A DNA stretch of 36,760 bases. It comes from Roseivivax sediminis (GTDB taxonomy: Bacteria > Pseudomonadota > Alphaproteobacteria > Rhodobacterales > Rhodobacteraceae). The stretch covers positions 1 to 36,760 of the forward strand of contig NZ_FOMS01000021.1 in assembly GCF_900112685.1 (NCBI RefSeq), in the 5' to 3' direction. The notes under the pieces are model-generated. The model made no database searches and was not told the origin of the DNA. It saw nothing but the letters and a program-made list of their open reading frames with translations. Made by a program: the position numbers and the translations under genes. Positions 23,008 through 31,246 of this stretch are shown here, piece by piece. The first letter of the stretch is position 1. Every line of letters starts with the position of its first letter.

Positions 23008-23062
23008 ATAGGGGGAAGCTGCAATTACGAACTCCCGTTTCCACAGATATGGAGGCTCGACC

Positions 23063-23890
23063 ATGAGCACGACCGATATCGACAGCCCCGAAGCAGCTCG
23101 CGCCTCTAGCCGCGGCGACGGTAAGACAGCTTCTCTCTATCGCATGTCCATGCCCGGCCATCTCTGTCCCTTCGGCCTGAAGTCGAAAGCGCTGCTGGAA
23201 TGGAAGGGATACAAGGTCGACGATCACCTCCTGACGAGCCGCCCAGAGATCGACGCCTTCAAGGAAGCTCATGGCGTGCAGACGACACCGCAGGCCTGGA
23301 TCGACGGGGATCGCGTCGGTGGGTTCAGCGAGCTTAAGGAGCGGTTCGGCTTCCGCGTCCTCGGCAAGGACGACACGACCTATGCGCCGGTGATCGCAAT
23401 CTTCGGCTCGATGGCACTGCTTTCTGCAGCAATCATCGCAAACCTCTATGATGGTTTCCCGGCCCTGACGTGGCTGATGTGGTTCTTCGCCACCTCGATG
23501 GTCGCCCTCGCCGTGCAGAAGCTGCAGGATGTGGGGGGCTTCGTGAGCGGCTTCTTGGGCTACGACCTGCTGGCGCAGCGTTACGTCCCCTACGGCTATG
23601 CCTACCCCTTTCTCGAGCTCTATGCGGGAGTCGGTATGGCTGCCCTCATCGGCACCGCCTCGCCTCTGATCTGGGCCGTGGCCCCCGTGGGCCTGTTTAT
23701 CGGTACGATCGGGGCGATCAGCGTGATCAAGGCCGTCTATATCGACAAGCGCGAGCTGAAATGCGCCTGTGTCGGCGGCGGATCGAACGTGCCGCTCGGC
23801 TTCATCTCTCTGACCGAGAACCTCGTCATGATGGCCATGGGAATTTGGATGATAGTGAATGTCCTGACCGGCACCACTATGCCCATGTAA
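23063..23890 (+). CDS. Glutaredoxin domain fused to MauE/DoxX-like membrane protein
   Basis: 275 residues, ATG at 23063 with GGAGG 7 nt upstream. Residues about 24-95 form a glutaredoxin-like domain: MPGHLCPFGLKSKALLEWKGY with a single active-site Cys35 (CPFG, monothiol), TTPQAWIDG cis-proline loop and IGGF-like VGGFSELKE. Four or five TM helices follow (about 108-270), in the MauE/DoxX pattern, with another cysteine pair KCACVGG near residue 233 at a membrane edge. MauE/DoxX-type proteins take part in disulfide or persulfide chemistry. The fusion likely moves reducing equivalents across the membrane or handles thiol/metal stress. Divergent from csoR and under its operator, which points to copper. 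The exact reaction is not known to me. Confidence 0.8.
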   Translation: MSTTDIDSPEAARASSRGDGKTASLYRMSMPGHLCPFGLKSKALLEWKGYKVDDHLLTSRPEIDAFKEAHGVQTTPQAWIDGDRVGGFSELKERFGFRVLGKDDTTYAPVIAIFGSMALLSAAIIANLYDGFPALTWLMWFFATSMVALAVQKLQDVGGFVSGFLGYDLLAQRYVPYGYAYPFLELYAGVGMAALIGTASPLIWAVAPVGLFIGTIGAISVIKAVYIDKRELKCACVGGGSNVPLGFISLTENLVMMAMGIWMIVNVLTGTTMPM

Positions 23891-24023
23891 CAGGTCGCCG
23901 GACCCGGCTGCGTCCGCCCCCTCGATCCAAGACGGTGACGACGATGATGATCGCGACGATCAGTGACGGCGCCGGGGGCTCGACCGGCTCCCGTCGGAGA
24001 GCGTATTCCGCCGGACCTGCATC

Positions 24024-24419
24024 ATGACGATGCTGGCTCGGTGCCTTTCCATCATGCTCTTGGGCGCGATGATCCTGGCGGGATCGTTGGCACCGGCGCA
24101 TGACGTGGTCATGGGAGGCGCGATCGGCGTTCCCGCCCACGCGTCGGATCATGGAGGCCACTCGCCCGATGAAACCGGCCGCACCGGGACACCCGAGCCT
24201 TGCGAGATTTGTGACGCGCTCTTCGGCGATTGCGTGGCATCCTTCTGCCACCCCGACCTGATCGTGGAGAACCGGGGCGCCCCCACAGAAGGGGCCAAGG
24301 TACTCCACCATTCGAGCACGGCCCCCAATCGGCCCGGCATGATCGCGGAGGTCCAGCACCCTCCGCCTCGGCATCTTCTGCAGGAGACCCAGACTTCATT
24401 CCCACAGGAGATAACATGA
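24024..24419 (+). CDS. Exported Cys- and His-rich hypothetical protein
   Basis: 131 residues from the ATG at 24024 (a second ATG is 6 nt later). The first 25 residues look like a signal peptide (LSIMLLGAMILAGSLAPAHD). The mature part holds a tight cysteine group, EPCEICDALFGDCVASFCHP (about residues 58-77), and several histidines, suiting metal binding. No family is certain; it has the character of short periplasmic proteins seen in copper loci. Its stop overlaps the start of the next gene (24416-24419), so the two are coupled. Confidence 0.7.
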   Translation: MTMLARCLSIMLLGAMILAGSLAPAHDVVMGGAIGVPAHASDHGGHSPDETGRTGTPEPCEICDALFGDCVASFCHPDLIVENRGAPTEGAKVLHHSSTAPNRPGMIAEVQHPPPRHLLQETQTSFPQEIT

Positions 24420-24895
24420 TGAAAACCCAAACGACCTTCGCCACGAGCGCTTTGCTCTTCCTCGCCCTCGCCGCCCCCGCGTTGGCGCAGGATGAGGACA
24501 TGTTCGAACTGCCGGAGCAATGCTCCGACATGCCGGTATCGGAGATGAGCGATACGGAAACGTGGCACGACATGATGGATCACGGCCCGGATCACGACAT
24601 GGGCATGAGCGTCGGAGACGAACACGACGGCATGATGCCCGATCACGTCCGCGAGAACATGCAAAGGATGCTTCTGACCATGCCCGCCATGCGGCAGGGC
24701 ATGATGCAGGAAGATCCCGATATTGCCTTTGCCTGCGGTATGATCGCTCATCATCAGGCGGCCATCGACATGGCGCGGGTGGTTCTCGACCACGGGCAGG
24801 ACGCCGATATGCGACGTCTCGCTGAGGAGATCATCGAGGTCCAGCATGAAGAAATCGAGTACATGAAACAGTGGCTCGAAGCCTCCTCGAGCTGA
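24416..24895 (+). CDS. DUF305-family exported protein
   Basis: 159 residues from ATG at 24416 (MMKTQTT), AGGAG 5 nt upstream; a second ATG at 24419. Signal peptide residues 1-25 (LALAAPALAQ). A Met/His/Asp-rich segment follows (WHDMMDHGPDHDMGMSVG and neighbours), well suited to copper or silver. The DUF305 core (about residues 85-155) has the family motif FACGMIAHHQAAIDMARVVL and EIIEVQHEEIEYMKQWL, a ferritin-like four-helix arrangement. Members such as CopM in cyanobacteria bind copper in the periplasm. Likely a copper-sequestering product of the CsoR-controlled cluster. The 3' end is followed by a hairpin. Confidence 0.88.
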   Translation: MMKTQTTFATSALLFLALAAPALAQDEDMFELPEQCSDMPVSEMSDTETWHDMMDHGPDHDMGMSVGDEHDGMMPDHVRENMQRMLLTMPAMRQGMMQEDPDIAFACGMIAHHQAAIDMARVVLDHGQDADMRRLAEEIIEVQHEEIEYMKQWLEASSS

Positions 24896-25085
24896 TCGAC
24901 CTGGCCGCGCGATCACGTCGCGCGGCCATCTCGGCAAGACAGTAAGGGCTAGAAACCCGCGTCGTAATGCAAGTCGCCACACTTCCGAACTTCGTCTGGC
25001 CGGACATCCAAAAGCACGGGGCCTTTCGGAGTGCCGATGTGAGGCGAGCGAGCATATCCGGCGATATGGCATTGGGCGCAGGCAT
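24831..25085 (-). CDS. Short open frame with a strong ribosome site, doubtful
   Basis: 84 codons on the minus strand, overlapping the 3' end of the DUF305 gene by 65 bp. In favour: AAGGAGG sits 7 nt before the ATG, the best Shine-Dalgarno in this part of the window, and the first 50 residues (MPAPNAISPDMLARLTSALRK and GQTKFGSVATCI) look protein-like. Against: the C-terminal part is low-complexity Arg/Ser and antisense to DUF305. It may be the 5' remnant of a larger gene cut off here. No family recognised. Confidence 0.35.
   Translation of the reverse strand: MPAPNAISPDMLARLTSALRKAPCFWMSGQTKFGSVATCITTRVSSPYCLAEMAARRDRAARSISSRRLRATVSCTRFLHAGPR
24903..24927 (+). terminator. Hairpin after the DUF305 gene
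   Basis: GGCCGCGCGA-TCACG-TCGCGCGGCC, a perfect 10-bp stem with a 5-nt loop, 7 bp after the DUF305 stop. No T run, but position and strength suit the end of the copper cluster transcript. Confidence 0.6.
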
Positions 25086-25208
25086 CTGCGTTCCTCCTTC
25101 TCAAAGGGTCATGGAACGCGATCTTCGGCTGGCGCCTCGTGGGGCGGTCGCGGGCCCGATACCACCAACTTCGGCTGACCGAACAATTGTGTCAAGAAGT
25201 CCGGCGAC

Positions 25209-26531
25209 TCACGCCGGCCATTCGGGATGCAGGCGATCGATCACCACGGCATGGACGTGGCGATGCGGGCCCCCGTGCTCCGCAAGATGGGGATGGTCGT
25301 CCGGCAGATCATCATGCCGATGGTGCATTGCCTCGGGATCTCCGGCAGGCCACAGGCGCACCGCGGCTGCGATACCGAAGGCGGCCAGCAAACCAAGGCC
25401 GAACAGGGCTACCGGTGCGCCGGCCCATGTCATCAGCAGCCCGGCGAGAGGGTAGGTGACCAGCCAGCAGGCGTGGGAGAGCGCGAATTGCGCGGCGAAG
25501 ACGGCGGGCCGGTCCTCTGGATGGGCGGACCGGCGCAGCAGGCGACCCGAGGGCGTCAGCACCGCCGAATAGCCGATGCCGGCAATGAGCCAAGCCGCGA
25601 TAAGGAGCGGCCAGGAAAGTCCAATCCCAAGAATCGTCACGGCGAGGAGAACGAGTATCACTTCCAACAGTGCCGCCCCCGCGAGCATGACGGGTCTGTC
25701 GGAGGTCCGGTCCAGGAGGCGCGGTAGGCCGAGCGCGGCCAGCATCGACCCCGCTCCGAATGCGCCCATGGTCCATGCCAGCGCGCTCTCTCCGAGCCCC
25801 AGCTCACCCCGAACGAGAACGACGGTGTTCACCAGGACCATCGCTCCGCCCGCCGCGGCCGCGAGGTTCAGCGCGAGAAGCCCACGCAGGCGCGGCGTTG
25901 CGAGGTAAATACGGATACCGCGAGTGGAGCGATCGTAGATGCCGCGCGGTTCCGAGGCTTTTGGGCTCGGAAGCAGGACTGAGATGACCAGCATCGCAGA
26001 GGCGACGAACCCCACGACCGTGCCCAGGAACAATGCGTTGTAGGACATCACCACGAGCAGGAGACCGGCGAGGGTCGGGCTGACGATGTTCTCGAGGTCG
26101 TAGGCCAAGCGCGACAGAGACAGCGCGCGCGTGTAGCGGTCCTCTTCCGGCAACACGTCCGGGATCGTCGCCTGGAAGGTGGGCGTGAACGCGGCGGAAG
26201 CCGATTGCAGCAGGAAGATCAGGACATAGACCTGCCAGATCTCGGTGACGAAGGGCAGGCAGAGCGCTGCGCCGGCCCGCACAAGGTCCAGCGCCACCAG
26301 CATCGCCCGGCGCGGCACGCGGTCTGCAAAGGCACCGGCGATCGGCGCGATGCCGACATAGGCCACCATTTTGATCGTGAAGACGGTGCCGAGCACAAGC
26401 CCGGCCCGCTCACCGGCGAGATCGTAGGCCAGAAGCCCGAGCGCCACGGTCGCAAGGCCGGTGCCGAGAAGGGCCACGACTTGCGCGAGGAAGAGGTGCC
26501 GGTAGGTGTGGTGGCCGAGGATGGACAGCAT
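25209..26531 (-). CDS. MFS exporter with His-rich C-terminal tail
   Basis: 440 residues, 10-12 TM helices. The MFS signature GAFADRVPRRAMLVALDL lies between TM2 and TM3 (about residues 64-82), and the group resembles EntS/NreB-like exporters. The last 40 residues form a cytoplasmic tail rich in His (HHRHDDLPDDHPHLAEHGGPHRHVH), the feature of the nickel exporter NreB. It follows a DmeR/RcnR-like repressor gene by 7 bp and should be co-transcribed and metal-induced. Likely role: export of Ni(II) or Co(II). The metal is inferred from the tail and regulator; copper or zinc cannot be excluded. Confidence 0.85.
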   Translation of the reverse strand: MLSILGHHTYRHLFLAQVVALLGTGLATVALGLLAYDLAGERAGLVLGTVFTIKMVAYVGIAPIAGAFADRVPRRAMLVALDLVRAGAALCLPFVTEIWQVYVLIFLLQSASAAFTPTFQATIPDVLPEEDRYTRALSLSRLAYDLENIVSPTLAGLLLVVMSYNALFLGTVVGFVASAMLVISVLLPSPKASEPRGIYDRSTRGIRIYLATPRLRGLLALNLAAAAGGAMVLVNTVVLVRGELGLGESALAWTMGAFGAGSMLAALGLPRLLDRTSDRPVMLAGAALLEVILVLLAVTILGIGLSWPLLIAAWLIAGIGYSAVLTPSGRLLRRSAHPEDRPAVFAAQFALSHACWLVTYPLAGLLMTWAGAPVALFGLGLLAAFGIAAAVRLWPAGDPEAMHHRHDDLPDDHPHLAEHGGPHRHVHAVVIDRLHPEWPA

Positions 26532-26538
26532 GATGCCC

Positions 26539-26799
26539 TCAGAGGTAGCGGGAGATCGCCTTGAGTTCAGCCCGATCGGTGTCCGAGCCTTCGGCGTCGA
26601 GGCAGTGGTCGACGTGTTCGTGGATCAGCGCCCGCTTGGCGTTCGTCACGGCCTTCTCGACGGCCTGGAGCTGCTGCGCGATGTCCAGGCAGGGCTTGCC
26701 GGTCTCGAGCATTTCGATGACCGAGCGCAGGTGCCCGTCGGCGCGTTTCAGCCGGACGATCAGGGCGGGATGACTTGCGTGGACATGGGGGTCTGACAT
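26539..26799 (-). CDS. DmeR/RcnR-like metal-responsive repressor
   Basis: 86-residue CsoR/RcnR-family protein, distinct from the csoR gene 3.6 kb away. It has an N-terminal His group (MSDPHVHASHP, His5, 7 and 10), Cys37 (KPCLDIAQQL) and His62-x3-Cys66 (EHVDHC), plus LIVRLKRADGHLRSVIEMLE for DNA binding. This combination is typical of DmeR, the Ni/Co regulator of alphaproteobacterial dmeRF. Here the partner is an MFS exporter instead of the cation diffusion facilitator DmeF. It should bind the TTATCC...GGATAA site 10 bp upstream of its start. No Shine-Dalgarno sequence is visible before the ATG. Confidence 0.88.
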   Translation of the reverse strand: MSDPHVHASHPALIVRLKRADGHLRSVIEMLETGKPCLDIAQQLQAVEKAVTNAKRALIHEHVDHCLDAEGSDTDRAELKAISRYL

Positions 26800-26808
26800 A
26801 GGGATATG

Positions 26809-26829
26809 TTATCCCCCAGGGGAGGATAA
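26809..26829. promoter_or_regulatory. Operator for the DmeR-like repressor
   Basis: TTATCC-CCCAGGGGA-GGATAA: 6-bp inverted arms around a C/G tract, the layout of RcnR/DmeR sites. It lies in the 81-bp gap between divergent start codons (26799 minus, 26881 plus), so it could regulate the exporter operon and the His-rich/HupE operon together. Confidence 0.72.
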
Positions 26830-26880
26830 AGCAAGGCAGCGGGAAACACGCTGCACCAGGCGAGGGAACAGGCAGGACCG

Positions 26881-27234
26881 ATGATTTCGATCCGGACAGT
26901 CGGACAGCACGCGTTCGCGGGGCTTCTCTGCGTCGCGGTGGTGGTATGGTCCGTCATGCCTGCGACGTCCCACGCTCCGATGATCTTCGAGACGCTCGAG
27001 GAGCACATGGAGATGATCGCCGAGCACGGGCACTCTCACGGGCTCGAGGAAGACCTCGCCTGGGCGATGCACGGGCACAGTCACGACAGCGCCGATCACG
27101 ACCACAGCCAGGCCGTCCTGACCCCGGATTTCATTTCACATCCATTCGAGGGCTACAGGTCAGCGTGGCGGCTCAGGCCGGCCGCCGACGGGCCATCGGC
27201 CAAGTTCCGCATCGAGCGACCTCCGCGCGCCTGA
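26881..27234 (+). CDS. Small exported His-rich protein
   Basis: 117 residues. Residues 1-30 form a hydrophobic signal or anchor (FAGLLCVAVVVWSVMPATS). The mature part has repeated His groups (EEHMEMIAEHGHSHGLEED, HGHSHDSADHDHSQ, about residues 42-77), fit for binding Ni, Co or Zn in the periplasm. The C-terminal 40 residues are neutral and Pro/Arg-rich. Divergent from the DmeR-like gene and first of three plus-strand genes; HupE follows 62 bp later. No named family. Confidence 0.75.
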   Translation: MISIRTVGQHAFAGLLCVAVVVWSVMPATSHAPMIFETLEEHMEMIAEHGHSHGLEEDLAWAMHGHSHDSADHDHSQAVLTPDFISHPFEGYRSAWRLRPAADGPSAKFRIERPPRA

Positions 27235-27296
27235 TCGAGGGGTGCTTCCTGAGGGAGCAGACTTATCGATCACGCAAATCCACGCGGAGACCATCC

Positions 27297-28025
27297 ATGA
27301 CCACATCCCATCGGGGATGGGGCGATCCCGGCGCACGCCGGCTCGCAATCCTGTCCCTGCTCACGCTATCCGCGCTCCTGCTGAGCGCCGGGCACGCCCT
27401 GGCCCACAACGTCACCGAGGGTGACGCGGGCTACATCCAGGAGATCTGGGGGGTGAACATCATCCCCTTCCTGTATCTCGGCGCCAAGCACATGGTGACC
27501 GGATACGACCACATCCTGTTCCTGCTCGGCGTCGTGTTCTTTCTCTACAAGATGAAGGACGTCGGCATCTATGTGAGCCTCTTCGCCATCGGCCACTCGA
27601 CCACGATGCTGCTCGGCGTCTGGTTCGGCTGGGGCATCAACGCCTACATCATCGACGCCATCATCGGGCTGTCGGTCGTCTACAAAGCGCTCGACAACCT
27701 CGGCGCCTACCAGCGCTGGTTCGGGTTCCAGCCGAACACCAAGGCCGCGACGCTGATCTTCGGCTTTTTCCACGGCACGGGCCTCGCCACCAAGATCCTC
27801 GATTATGACATCGCCTCGGAGGGGCTGCTGGCCAACCTTCTGGCGTTCAACGTCGGCGTCGAAATCGGCCAGCTCATGGCGCTCGCCGTGATTCTCATCG
27901 TCATGGGCTTCTGGCGGAAGTCCCCGAACTTCTTCGCCCAGGCCTACACCGCCAACGTCATCATGATGTCCATGGGTTTCATCCTCACGGGCTACCAAAT
28001 CACCGGCCTCTTCGCGGCCGCGTAA
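27297..28025 (+). CDS. HupE/UreJ-like membrane metal transporter
   Basis: 242 residues from the ATG at 27297 (GGAGA 9 nt upstream); the open frame from 26946 is rejected. A signal-like segment (residues 14-36, ending GHALAHNV, leaving a His next to the cleavage site) precedes six or so TM helices. Motifs of the HupE/UreJ family are visible: GAKHMVTGYDHILFLLGVVFF near residue 62, with His and Asp on one helix; FAIGHSTTMLLGVWFGW; FFHGTGLATKI; and GVEIGQLMALAVIL. HupE and UreJ carry nickel or cobalt. Next to a DmeR-like sensor and His-rich proteins, nickel/cobalt movement is the likely role, though direction cannot be told. Confidence 0.85.
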   Translation: MTTSHRGWGDPGARRLAILSLLTLSALLLSAGHALAHNVTEGDAGYIQEIWGVNIIPFLYLGAKHMVTGYDHILFLLGVVFFLYKMKDVGIYVSLFAIGHSTTMLLGVWFGWGINAYIIDAIIGLSVVYKALDNLGAYQRWFGFQPNTKAATLIFGFFHGTGLATKILDYDIASEGLLANLLAFNVGVEIGQLMALAVILIVMGFWRKSPNFFAQAYTANVIMMSMGFILTGYQITGLFAAA

Positions 28026-28040
28026 AGGGAGATATTCAGC

Positions 28041-28664
28041 ATGTTCAACGCACAGAAACCCAGCCTCGACGAGCTGCCGAGCTCGGCCCAGCTGATCCGC
28101 TCCACCGCCATCGCCGGGGTCTCCGACGTGGCGGTCCTCGTGACGGTGGTCCTGCCCGCCGAATACGGCATCGACCCGACCCGGATCGGTGGCGTTCTCG
28201 GCCTGACCGAGATGGGCGAGCTCAAGACCCAGCTCGCCGAGGAGGCCGAGGCCGACCGGGAGGTGGACCAGGCCGCCGGCGAGCAGTCGAGCCTGCTGAA
28301 CGACGTCTTCGGCCTCTTCGTGGGCGCCGCACACGCGCAGGAAGCGGAGACCTGGCGCGACGAGACCACGTTCACGCTCGAGCCCGGCGACACCGCCGAG
28401 TGGAAGCTCGTGATGGAAGGAGGTCAGACCGCCCAATACCGCATGCTGGTCGACGGCGGCCGGGTGAACTTCGACCTCCACGGCCATGGTGGCGGCGAGT
28501 CCGTGACTTACGAAAAGGGCCGCGGCTCCGCCGGTGACGAGGGCGAGATCGTCGCCGAATTCGACGGCGAGCACGGCTGGTTCTGGCGCAACCGCGACGA
28601 CGCGGCGTCCACCGTGACCATCCAGATTCGCGGCGAATACACCGAGTTCAAGGACGCGAGCTGA
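28041..28664 (+). CDS. Membrane-anchored periplasmic protein linked to HupE
   Basis: 207 residues, AAAGGGAG 9 nt before the ATG, 15 bp after hupE. One TM helix near residues 22-42 (IAGVSDVAVLVTVVLPAEYGI) is followed by an acidic linker, a second hydrophobic piece (LLNDVFGLFVGAAHAQ, residues 85-101) and a beta-rich periplasmic domain: FTLEPGDTAEWKLVMEGGQTAQYRMLVDGG, VNFDLHGHGGGE, GWFWRNRDDAASTVTIQIRG. Such proteins are labelled transmembrane anchor proteins and tend to sit beside HupE. The cupredoxin-like strand pattern and HGHGGG segment suggest metal binding, but function is unknown. Confidence 0.75.
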   Translation: MFNAQKPSLDELPSSAQLIRSTAIAGVSDVAVLVTVVLPAEYGIDPTRIGGVLGLTEMGELKTQLAEEAEADREVDQAAGEQSSLLNDVFGLFVGAAHAQEAETWRDETTFTLEPGDTAEWKLVMEGGQTAQYRMLVDGGRVNFDLHGHGGGESVTYEKGRGSAGDEGEIVAEFDGEHGWFWRNRDDAASTVTIQIRGEYTEFKDAS

Positions 28665-28674
28665 CAACAAGGGT

Positions 28675-28697
28675 TGCCATTGCGTGGCGCAATGGCA
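28675..28697 (+). terminator. Hairpin after the HupE operon
   Basis: TGCCATTGCG-TGG-CGCAATGGCA, a perfect 10-bp stem with a 3-nt loop, 10 bp after the last stop of the metal operon. No T tract; likely the transcript end. Confidence 0.6.
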
Positions 28698-29012
28698 GCT
28701 CAACACCGTCCCTGCCGATGGTTTTCGCGGCCGCAGTGAAGATTGGCCATGTGCGGCGAACGGCAGAACGGTCCGCGGTGCGGTCGCTGCTCTCGAGGAT
28801 TTCGCTGCGCGTCTCACGAACGACCGGATCCACAGCTGCGATGCGGCATGAAGATTTGCCGCGCCACAGCGAAAATTCCGCCGCGAGCGCGCGCAGCGAG
28901 AATTTGGCACTTCCGCAATGGGCTCGGAGCTGCCGATCGCCGCGACCGGGACGAACGGCCGCTTCGGAGAGCCCAGATTAACGGACTGGATCATAGTGTT
29001 AACTAGTGGGGC
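28698..29012. other. Gene-free stretch between metal operon and cas genes
   Basis: 315 bp with no open frame that resembles a protein, and no CRISPR-like repeats. It has short GC-rich pieces (GCGCGAGCGCGCGCAGCG-like) of the sort found between Rhodobacterales genes. The junction of the cas module with the metal island probably lies here. No clear cas3 promoter seen. Confidence 0.5.
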
Positions 29013-29066
29013 GTGACGGGCATTGCGCAATTGACACACCGCGTCCTTGATGGACACTCACGCCAA

Positions 29067-31214
29067 ATGTTTTATGCGCATTCCCGCGAAGGTTGTCCCC
29101 GATCCGACTGGGAGACGCTTGAAGCTCACTCACTTCGCGTCGCACGAGCCGCGCGGTTGCGAGCAGATGTGTTTGGCGGCGGGGAATACGCTTGGCTGCT
29201 CGGACTACTTCACGATCTCGGCAAGGCGAAGCCTGCATTTCAGCGCAAACTGGATGGAGAATGCAACGATGCCAGTCATTCGGGTGAGGGTGCGCGCGTG
29301 CTGGCAAAGGCAGGAGGGTTCTCCGGAACTCTTGCGGGCATCATCGCGGGTCATCACGGGCGCCTGCCCGATCCTGATCGGCTGAAGGCGCGTATCGAAG
29401 CGGCTGAAGACGTTCCTTTCCCCGCCTGGTGCCACCTCGCGACGCTTGACCCGCCGGGACGGCTGCGTGAGGAGAAGAGCCTCGCACCCTACCGGCTGCA
29501 GTTCCTGGTTCGAATGCTTTACGGCGCGTTGTGCGACGCCGATGATCGCGAGACGGGGGCATTCTATGCCGGGGGTGAGGATCGTGCGCCGGGCGAGGTG
29601 TCCGAGGCAATGCGCGACGCCTTCAATACGTATATGGCCGGAAAAGCGGGCGATGGCCCGGTCAACGACCTACGCAGCCGGGTACTGGCCCATGCGCGGG
29701 GTGTAGCGCCCAAAGCGCCCGGGCTGTTCACGCTGACGGTGCCCACGGGGGGCGGCAAGACGTTGACATCGCTGGGGTTCGGACTGGACCACGCGCTCGC
29801 CCACGGGTTGCGGCGACTGATCTACGTGATCCCCTATACCTCGATCATCGAGCAGACGGCGGACGTGTTCCGACAGGTACTTGGCGCAAACGCAGTGCTG
29901 GAGCACCATTCCAATGCCGATTGGGACGGCGAAGACGAAGCGGAGGAAGAGCAGCGTCGTGTTATGGGCGCCTCATGGGATGTGCCCGTCGTGGTCACGA
30001 CGGCCGTGCAGTTCTTCGAGAGCCTGCACGCCGCGCGCAAGAAGCGGTGCCGCAAGCTGCCTAGCCTGGCACGTTCGGTCATCGTGCTTGACGAGGCCCA
30101 GACGATGCCGTTGCCCCTGCTGCGGCCATGCCTGGCGGCTTTGCGCGAGCTGATTGAGGGCTATGACGCCAGCGTGGTCCTGTCGACGGCGACACAGCCG
30201 GCGCTGACGAAAGCCGGGGGCTTCCCGGCGGGTGAGGCATTGGAGGGCGCGCGGGAAATTGCGCCGGACCCGGCGAAGCTGTTCGCCGCGTTGAAGCGCG
30301 TCGAGGTGCGGGACGTGGGCGCGATGGACGATCTGGCGCTGGCCGACCGGTTGCGTGGGGCTGAGCGAGTGCTGTGTATCGTCGACAACCGGATGCAGGC
30401 GCGGGCGCTGTTCGACGCGGTCGTGGATATGCCGGGCGCGGCGCATTTGTCGACACTGATGGTTCCGGCCCACAGGCGTGCGGTCCTGGACAAGGTTCGC
30501 GACCGATTAAAAAGCGAGGCCCCGGTGCGGCTGGTCTCGACCTCGCTGATCGAGGCGGGGGTGGACGTAGACTTCCCTCTGGTGCTGCGGGCGGCGGCGG
30601 GCATCGACTCGGTGGCACAGGCGGCGGGGCGGTGCAACCGAGAGGGCAAGCTGGCGCAGGGTCTTGTCGAGATATTCCGGCCTGAGCATCCCGCCCCTCC
30701 GGCGGTCGAGCAATTCGCACAGATCGGGCGAGCGGTGCTGGCCGAACGGCACGACGACCCGATCGGCGAGGATGCGGTGGCATCCTATTTCCGGCAGCTG
30801 TGGGATGAATACGGCCCCGACGCGCTGGATGCGGTGGAGGTCGGCGGCATAGGAGGACTTCTGCAGGCGATCCGGCGGAATGGCCCGGCCTGTCCCTATG
30901 AACAGATCGAGGAGGCGTTTCGCATCATTCCCAGCGGCGAGCGGACGGTTATCGTGCGGGACGGAGACTGGGGCATTTCCGCAAATGCCCTGGAGGATCT
31001 CCGGTTTCGCTCAGTCGCGACGGTGGCGAAGGCGGTTCAGCCCCATGCCGTGAATGTGCCCTGGAAGCTATGGACCGAATTGTGGAAGGGAGGGCATCTT
31101 GCCTGGTGGGAAGCGGATCAATTCGAGGAGCAGTTCGCGGTGTTGCAAACCAGCGACCTGTATGACGCGCAGGCCGGGCTGAGTGGCGAAGGTGAGGGTG
31201 GATGGGTTTTTTGA
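29067..31214 (+). CDS. cas3: Cas3 helicase-nuclease, type I-C
   Basis: 715 residues from the ATG at 29067, preferred because type I-C Cas3 proteins begin close to the YAHS motif (MFYAHSREGCP here); a GTG at 29013 would add 18 residues. HD nuclease part, residues about 1-210: AHSLRVARAARL, LLGLLHDLGKAKPAF, AGIIAGHHGRLPD supply the metal-binding His/Asp residues. The helicase follows: Walker A VPTGGGKTLTSL, DEAQ box IVLDEAQTMPLP, motif III VLSTATQPAL, and the C-terminal motif VI AQAAGRCNREGK. Recruited by Cascade to cut and unwind the displaced DNA strand. All motifs are intact. First gene of the cas module. Confidence 0.95.
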   Translation: MFYAHSREGCPRSDWETLEAHSLRVARAARLRADVFGGGEYAWLLGLLHDLGKAKPAFQRKLDGECNDASHSGEGARVLAKAGGFSGTLAGIIAGHHGRLPDPDRLKARIEAAEDVPFPAWCHLATLDPPGRLREEKSLAPYRLQFLVRMLYGALCDADDRETGAFYAGGEDRAPGEVSEAMRDAFNTYMAGKAGDGPVNDLRSRVLAHARGVAPKAPGLFTLTVPTGGGKTLTSLGFGLDHALAHGLRRLIYVIPYTSIIEQTADVFRQVLGANAVLEHHSNADWDGEDEAEEEQRRVMGASWDVPVVVTTAVQFFESLHAARKKRCRKLPSLARSVIVLDEAQTMPLPLLRPCLAALRELIEGYDASVVLSTATQPALTKAGGFPAGEALEGAREIAPDPAKLFAALKRVEVRDVGAMDDLALADRLRGAERVLCIVDNRMQARALFDAVVDMPGAAHLSTLMVPAHRRAVLDKVRDRLKSEAPVRLVSTSLIEAGVDVDFPLVLRAAAGIDSVAQAAGRCNREGKLAQGLVEIFRPEHPAPPAVEQFAQIGRAVLAERHDDPIGEDAVASYFRQLWDEYGPDALDAVEVGGIGGLLQAIRRNGPACPYEQIEEAFRIIPSGERTVIVRDGDWGISANALEDLRFRSVATVAKAVQPHAVNVPWKLWTELWKGGHLAWWEADQFEEQFAVLQTSDLYDAQAGLSGEGEGGWVF

Positions 31215-31246
31215 GGAATTTCAATTCTGATTGCCACTTTAAAATG

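Noticed and set aside
28665-29012. CRISPR array or leader upstream of cas3
   Set aside because: No direct repeats of CRISPR size; the only repeat is a terminator-like hairpin.
27366-29057. 563-codon open frame on the minus strand
   Set aside because: Antisense to the HupE-like and anchor genes; composition (Arg/Gly/Asp/Val-rich) is that of a shadow frame.
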